Source: an uncultured Selenomonas sp.
Lineage (GTDB): Bacteria > Bacillota > Negativicutes > Selenomonadales > Selenomonadaceae
Assembly: GCA_937915915.1 (NCBI GenBank)
Contig: CALGGN010000017.1
Location: 1-7,303, forward strand
DNA length: 7,303 nt
Direction of reading: 5' to 3'
Numbering within the stretch: the stretch's first letter is position 1; every line of letters begins with the position of its first letter. Positions 4,949-7,303 of this stretch are shown piece after piece. A program made the position numbers and the translations under genes. The notes below the pieces were generated by a model. It made no database searches, had not been told where the DNA came from, and saw nothing but the letters and a program-made list of their open reading frames with translations.

Positions 4949-6697
4949 ATGGCAAACGATAAAATCACGGAAGTAGGCATCAATATCGCGGAAAAGGCCA
5001 CGATGATCTGGAATGTGGCGGACATGCTGCGAGGCCCGTTCAAACCCCATGAGTACGGGCTGGTCATTCTGCCCATGACCGTGGTGAAGCGGTTCCACGA
5101 CTGCCTTTTTCCCACTTGGCAGGAGGTGCAGGATGCCTATGCCAAAGTGAAGAAACTTGCCGTGATTGACGGATTTCTGACCCGCGCCTCCGGCTACCAG
5201 TTCTATAACACCAGCAAATTCAACTTTGAACGGCTGCTGTCCGACCCGGAAAACATCGAGGCGAATTTCCGTGATTATCTGGCAGGCTTTTCCGCCAATG
5301 TGCAGGATGTGCTGGCAAAGTTCGACTTCGAAAATGTCATCAAACGTATGGTAGAGAGCAACACCCTCTATCTGGTCATCAAGGAATTCAACTCCCCCAA
5401 GGGATACCTTGGCCCTGACCGCATCAGCGCCGTGGACTGCGGCTATATCTTCGAGGATTTGGTGCGGCGCTTCTCGGAATCCTTCGGCGAGGAGGCGGGA
5501 GCGCACTTCACCAGCCGCGACATCATTTACCTTATGACCGACCTTTTGCTCTCCGATGCGGATCTTGCCCATGCGGGCAATGTGACGGTATACGATATGG
5601 CCATGGGCACCAGTCAGATGCTTTCCTGCATGGAAGAACGCATTCATGCGCTGAACGCCGATACGGAAGTGACCTGCTTCGGCCAGGAATTCAATCCCTC
5701 CACCTTTGCCATTGCCAAGGCGGATATGATGATTCGCGGCGGAGATCCCGACAATATGCGGTTCGGGGACACCCTTTCCGACGACCGGTTCGAGGACTAT
5801 ACCTTTGAATACTGCATTTCCAACCCTCCCTTTGGCATTGACTGGAAGCGGGAGCAAAAAGCCGTGGAAAGAGAAGCCGCTTTGGGCGAACAGGGACGCT
5901 TCGCCCCGGGGCTTCCCAAAATCAGCGACGGTCAGCAGCTTTTCGTGCTGAATGGACTGTCCAAGCTTGCACCTCACGGGAAAATGGCAATCATCCAGAA
6001 CGGCTCGCCCCTTTTTTCCGGCGACGCGGGCAGCGGCCCCAGCAACATCCGCCAATACATTCTGGAAAATGACTGGCTGGATGCCATTGTCCAGCTTTCC
6101 ACCGACCAATTCATGAACACGGGCATCAGCACCTATATCTGGCTGCTCTGCAAGGACAAGCCCGCCCATCGTGTCGGCAAGGTGCAGCTCATTGATGCCA
6201 GCCATTGCTATGAAGCAAGGCGCAAATCCATCGGCACCAAGCGCAACGACATCACGGATGACTGCCGCGATCTCATCGTGAAGGCTTACGGAGAGTTCCG
6301 TCCGGATACCGTCTATGGAGATGCGGACGGTGTTTACTGTGAGAGCAAGATTTTCGATACGGAGGAATTCGGCTACCATAAGATCGTGGTGGAACGCCCC
6401 CAGAAAGACGAGCAAGGCAATATCATCCGCAAAAAAGGAAAGCCCGTGCCGGATGCCGCTCTGCGGGATACGGAGAACGTGCCCCTCAAGGAAGATATTG
6501 ACGCATATTTCCAGAGGGAAGTCCTGCCCTATGCCCCGGATGCTTGGATTGACAAAAAGAAAACCAAGGTAGGCTATGAGATCCCCATGACAAGATATTT
6601 TTACAAATATCAGGCGCCGGAGCCTGTGGAAACCATTGCGGAAAGGATTCGGGGACTGGAGAAGGAGATTGCGGAGGAATTGGCGAAGTTGTTTTGA
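4949..6697 (+). CDS. hsdM: Type I restriction-modification DNA methyltransferase subunit M
   Basis: HsdM uses S-adenosylmethionine to methylate adenine at the site chosen by the specificity subunit HsdS. The 582-residue product has the N-terminal helical domain (about 15-165), the AHFTSRDIIYLMTDLL segment (185-200) typical of N6-adenine type I enzymes, SAM motif I in the form VYDMAMGTSQML (214-225), the catalytic NPPF (292-295) inside CISNPPFGIDWK, then DGQQLFVLNGLSKL, the QNGSPLFSGDAGSG block (350-363) and a C-terminal helix (about 558-582) of the kind that contacts HsdS. Motif I lacks the usual GTGG. AGGGG (4936-4940) best fits ATG 4949; ATG 4946 is adjacent, and ATG 4916 lacks a binding site. 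No hsdS or hsdR follows: after 27 nt of stop and spacer there is a repeat pair and then an opposing gene. To the eye its codons end in C more often than those of the ompH genes, which may point to transfer. Confidence 0.92.
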   Translation: MANDKITEVGINIAEKATMIWNVADMLRGPFKPHEYGLVILPMTVVKRFHDCLFPTWQEVQDAYAKVKKLAVIDGFLTRASGYQFYNTSKFNFERLLSDPENIEANFRDYLAGFSANVQDVLAKFDFENVIKRMVESNTLYLVIKEFNSPKGYLGPDRISAVDCGYIFEDLVRRFSESFGEEAGAHFTSRDIIYLMTDLLLSDADLAHAGNVTVYDMAMGTSQMLSCMEERIHALNADTEVTCFGQEFNPSTFAIAKADMMIRGGDPDNMRFGDTLSDDRFEDYTFEYCISNPPFGIDWKREQKAVEREAALGEQGRFAPGLPKISDGQQLFVLNGLSKLAPHGKMAIIQNGSPLFSGDAGSGPSNIRQYILENDWLDAIVQLSTDQFMNTGISTYIWLLCKDKPAHRVGKVQLIDASHCYEARRKSIGTKRNDITDDCRDLIVKAYGEFRPDTVYGDADGVYCESKIFDTEEFGYHKIVVERPQKDEQGNIIRKKGKPVPDAALRDTENVPLKEDIDAYFQREVLPYAPDAWIDKKKTKVGYEIPMTRYFYKYQAPEPVETIAERIRGLEKEIAEELAKLF

Positions 6698-6716
6698 GAG
6701 TGAGGGGGCATTACGA

Positions 6717-6767
6717 AAGCCTTCCCCTTGAGGGGAAGGTGTCAGCCGTAGGCTGACGGATGAGGTG
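6717..6767 (+). repeat. Two-hairpin repeat unit, left copy
   Basis: The unit holds a near-perfect palindrome (CCTTCCCC, loop TTGA, GGGGAAGG; 6720-6739 within the 23-base arm 6717-6739), then a second hairpin GTCAGCC-GTA-GGCTGAC (6741-6757) and the tail GGATGAGGTG (6758-6767). An inverted copy of the same plan lies at 6810-6859. From memory, similar units occur scattered between genes in Negativicutes and Clostridia genomes; this was not checked. Confidence 0.8.
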
Positions 6768-6809
6768 GCTATGTTTCTCGCATTGCATCCTTTCCCCGCA
6801 AGGTTGCTA

Positions 6810-6859
6810 CACCTCATCCACCGCTACCGCGGTCCCCCTTCCCCTCAAGGGGAAGGCTT
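6810..6859 (-). repeat. Two-hairpin repeat unit, right copy (inverted)
   Basis: Read on the minus strand, positions 6859-6837 repeat all 23 bases of the left arm. A second hairpin ACCGC-GGTA-GCGGT (6833-6820) and the identical tail GGATGAGGTG (6819-6810) follow. The second hairpin has a different sequence from that of the left copy but again forms a stem, so the fold rather than the bases is kept. Confidence 0.8.
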
Positions 6860-6889
6860 AAGTTATTGACATTGCCGACCATTTACCTG

Positions 6890-7303
6890 CTACTCCGCCA
6901 GCTTTTCCCACTTCTCGTACCTCGCCCGAAGCTCCGTTTCCTTCGCCGCATACGCTTCCGCGATGCTGCGGCTCCGCTCCGGGTCCATCTGCACCTCCGG
7001 CTGATTCATCTGATGCTCCAGCCCCTTCAGCTCCGCCTCGGCCATCGCGATCTCTGCCTCCGCGCGATCCAGCAGCTCCTGCCGCTTCTCGTCGCTCATA
7101 TTCCGAAGCTGATTGCGCTCCGCAAGTTCCCTGCGCTCTTGCGCCTGACGCATCTTTTCCTGCCTCGCCTCATCCGTGCACTCTGCCTCCGGCTCCCGCT
7201 GCGCAGCCGCCTTTGCCGCCTGCCCCACGGGTTGTTTTTCCTGTGCCTCGGCAGCCTCTTGCTCCTCCATCGCTTTTTTCATGCGGTAATAGCTGTAATT
7301 CCC
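6890..7303 (-). CDS. C-terminal end of an ABC-F family ATPase (partial)
   Basis: The minus-strand frame is open to the window edge and stops at TAG (6892-6890); 137 codons are visible and the ATPase domains lie outside. The first residues, GNYSYYRMKK, match the loop after the second ATP-binding domain of ABC-F proteins (usually GNYSxYLxxK). A charged Ala/Glu/Gln-rich linker follows, then a C-terminal helical hairpin: LLDRAEAEIAMAEAELKGLE, a short turn with MDPERSRSIAEAY, then ELRARYEKWEKLAE. That is the usual form of the ABC-F/Uup C-terminal domain. ABC-F proteins lack membrane domains and act on the ribosome, for example in rescue of stalled translation or antibiotic protection; which subgroup this is cannot be told. 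The ATG at 7282 is internal. The gene converges on hsdM across the repeat pair. Confidence 0.82.
   Translation of the reverse strand, partial: GNYSYYRMKKAMEEQEAAEAQEKQPVGQAAKAAAQREPEAECTDEARQEKMRQAQERRELAERNQLRNMSDEKRQELLDRAEAEIAMAEAELKGLEHQMNQPEVQMDPERSRSIAEAYAAKETELRARYEKWEKLAE

Larger units (their letters stand above)
6717..6859. mobile_element. Possible MITE- or REP-like element formed by the inverted pair
   Basis: The two units enclose a 42-nt unlike centre (6768-6809), giving a 143-bp element with 23-bp perfect inverted ends and no coding capacity. It fills the gap between the convergent hsdM and ABC-F genes. I see no clear target duplication and no transposase, so it could be a non-autonomous element, a REP pair of the BIME kind, or a structured intergenic terminator or processing site; long T runs are absent. 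Confidence 0.5.

Noticed and set aside
4844..6817. 657-codon open frame on the minus strand across the whole of hsdM
   Set aside because: It is longer than hsdM itself, but it is antisense to a gene with clear motifs, its product matches no family I know, and it starts inside the repeat element. It follows from the codon composition of hsdM.
6717..6859. CRISPR array
   Set aside because: There are only two units, inverted rather than direct, with internal hairpins and a single unlike centre; no cas genes are present.
6866..6871. TTGACA as a -35 box of a plus-strand promoter
   Set aside because: There is no -10 box 16-18 bp downstream, and it points into the 3' end of a minus-strand gene.

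Overview
The window looks like the chromosome of a diderm (Gram-negative) Firmicute of the Negativicutes, most like Selenomonas and its relatives. This rests on Shine-Dalgarno/sigma-A style signals of Firmicute type combined with outer-membrane genes (an apparent TamB end, Skp/OmpH proteins, LpxD, a phosphoheptose isomerase). The genus is inference; no rRNA or other marker is present.

Left part (1-3953), envelope assembly: the window opens inside a gene whose beta-rich C-terminus, ending in Phe-Phe, fits a TamB-like translocation/assembly protein. A clear promoter (TTGAAT-17-TATAAT, 636-664) then starts a run of three Skp/OmpH-type genes. Their periplasmic ends are related, but their N-termini differ: a signal peptide or signal anchor (723-1190), a membrane anchor on a much enlarged protein (1336-2379), and a lipoprotein signal (2426-2860). 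A hairpin terminator or attenuator lies between the first and second. lpxD (2876-3913), the lipid A N-acyltransferase, follows and ends at a strong intrinsic terminator (3924-3953). The genes would act together in chaperoning outer-membrane proteins and building lipid A.

Middle (3969-4792): a 56-residue charged helical ORF overlaps, through TGATG, the start of a GmhA-like sedoheptulose-7-phosphate isomerase, the first step of heptose supply for the LPS core.

Right part (4793-7303), more accessory in character: a type I DNA methyltransferase subunit gene (hsdM) has its own probable promoter, but no hsdS or hsdR follows. It is succeeded by a 143-bp structure made of two inverted copies of a two-hairpin repeat unit, and then by the 3' end of an ABC-F ATPase gene on the minus strand.

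The points most worth a second look are the paired repeat with base-pair-preserving variation, the hsdM without visible partners, the differently anchored Skp/OmpH trio, and the unclear start of the middle ompH gene. I found no tRNA, rRNA, CRISPR array or transposase gene, and nothing I can firmly call a new system.
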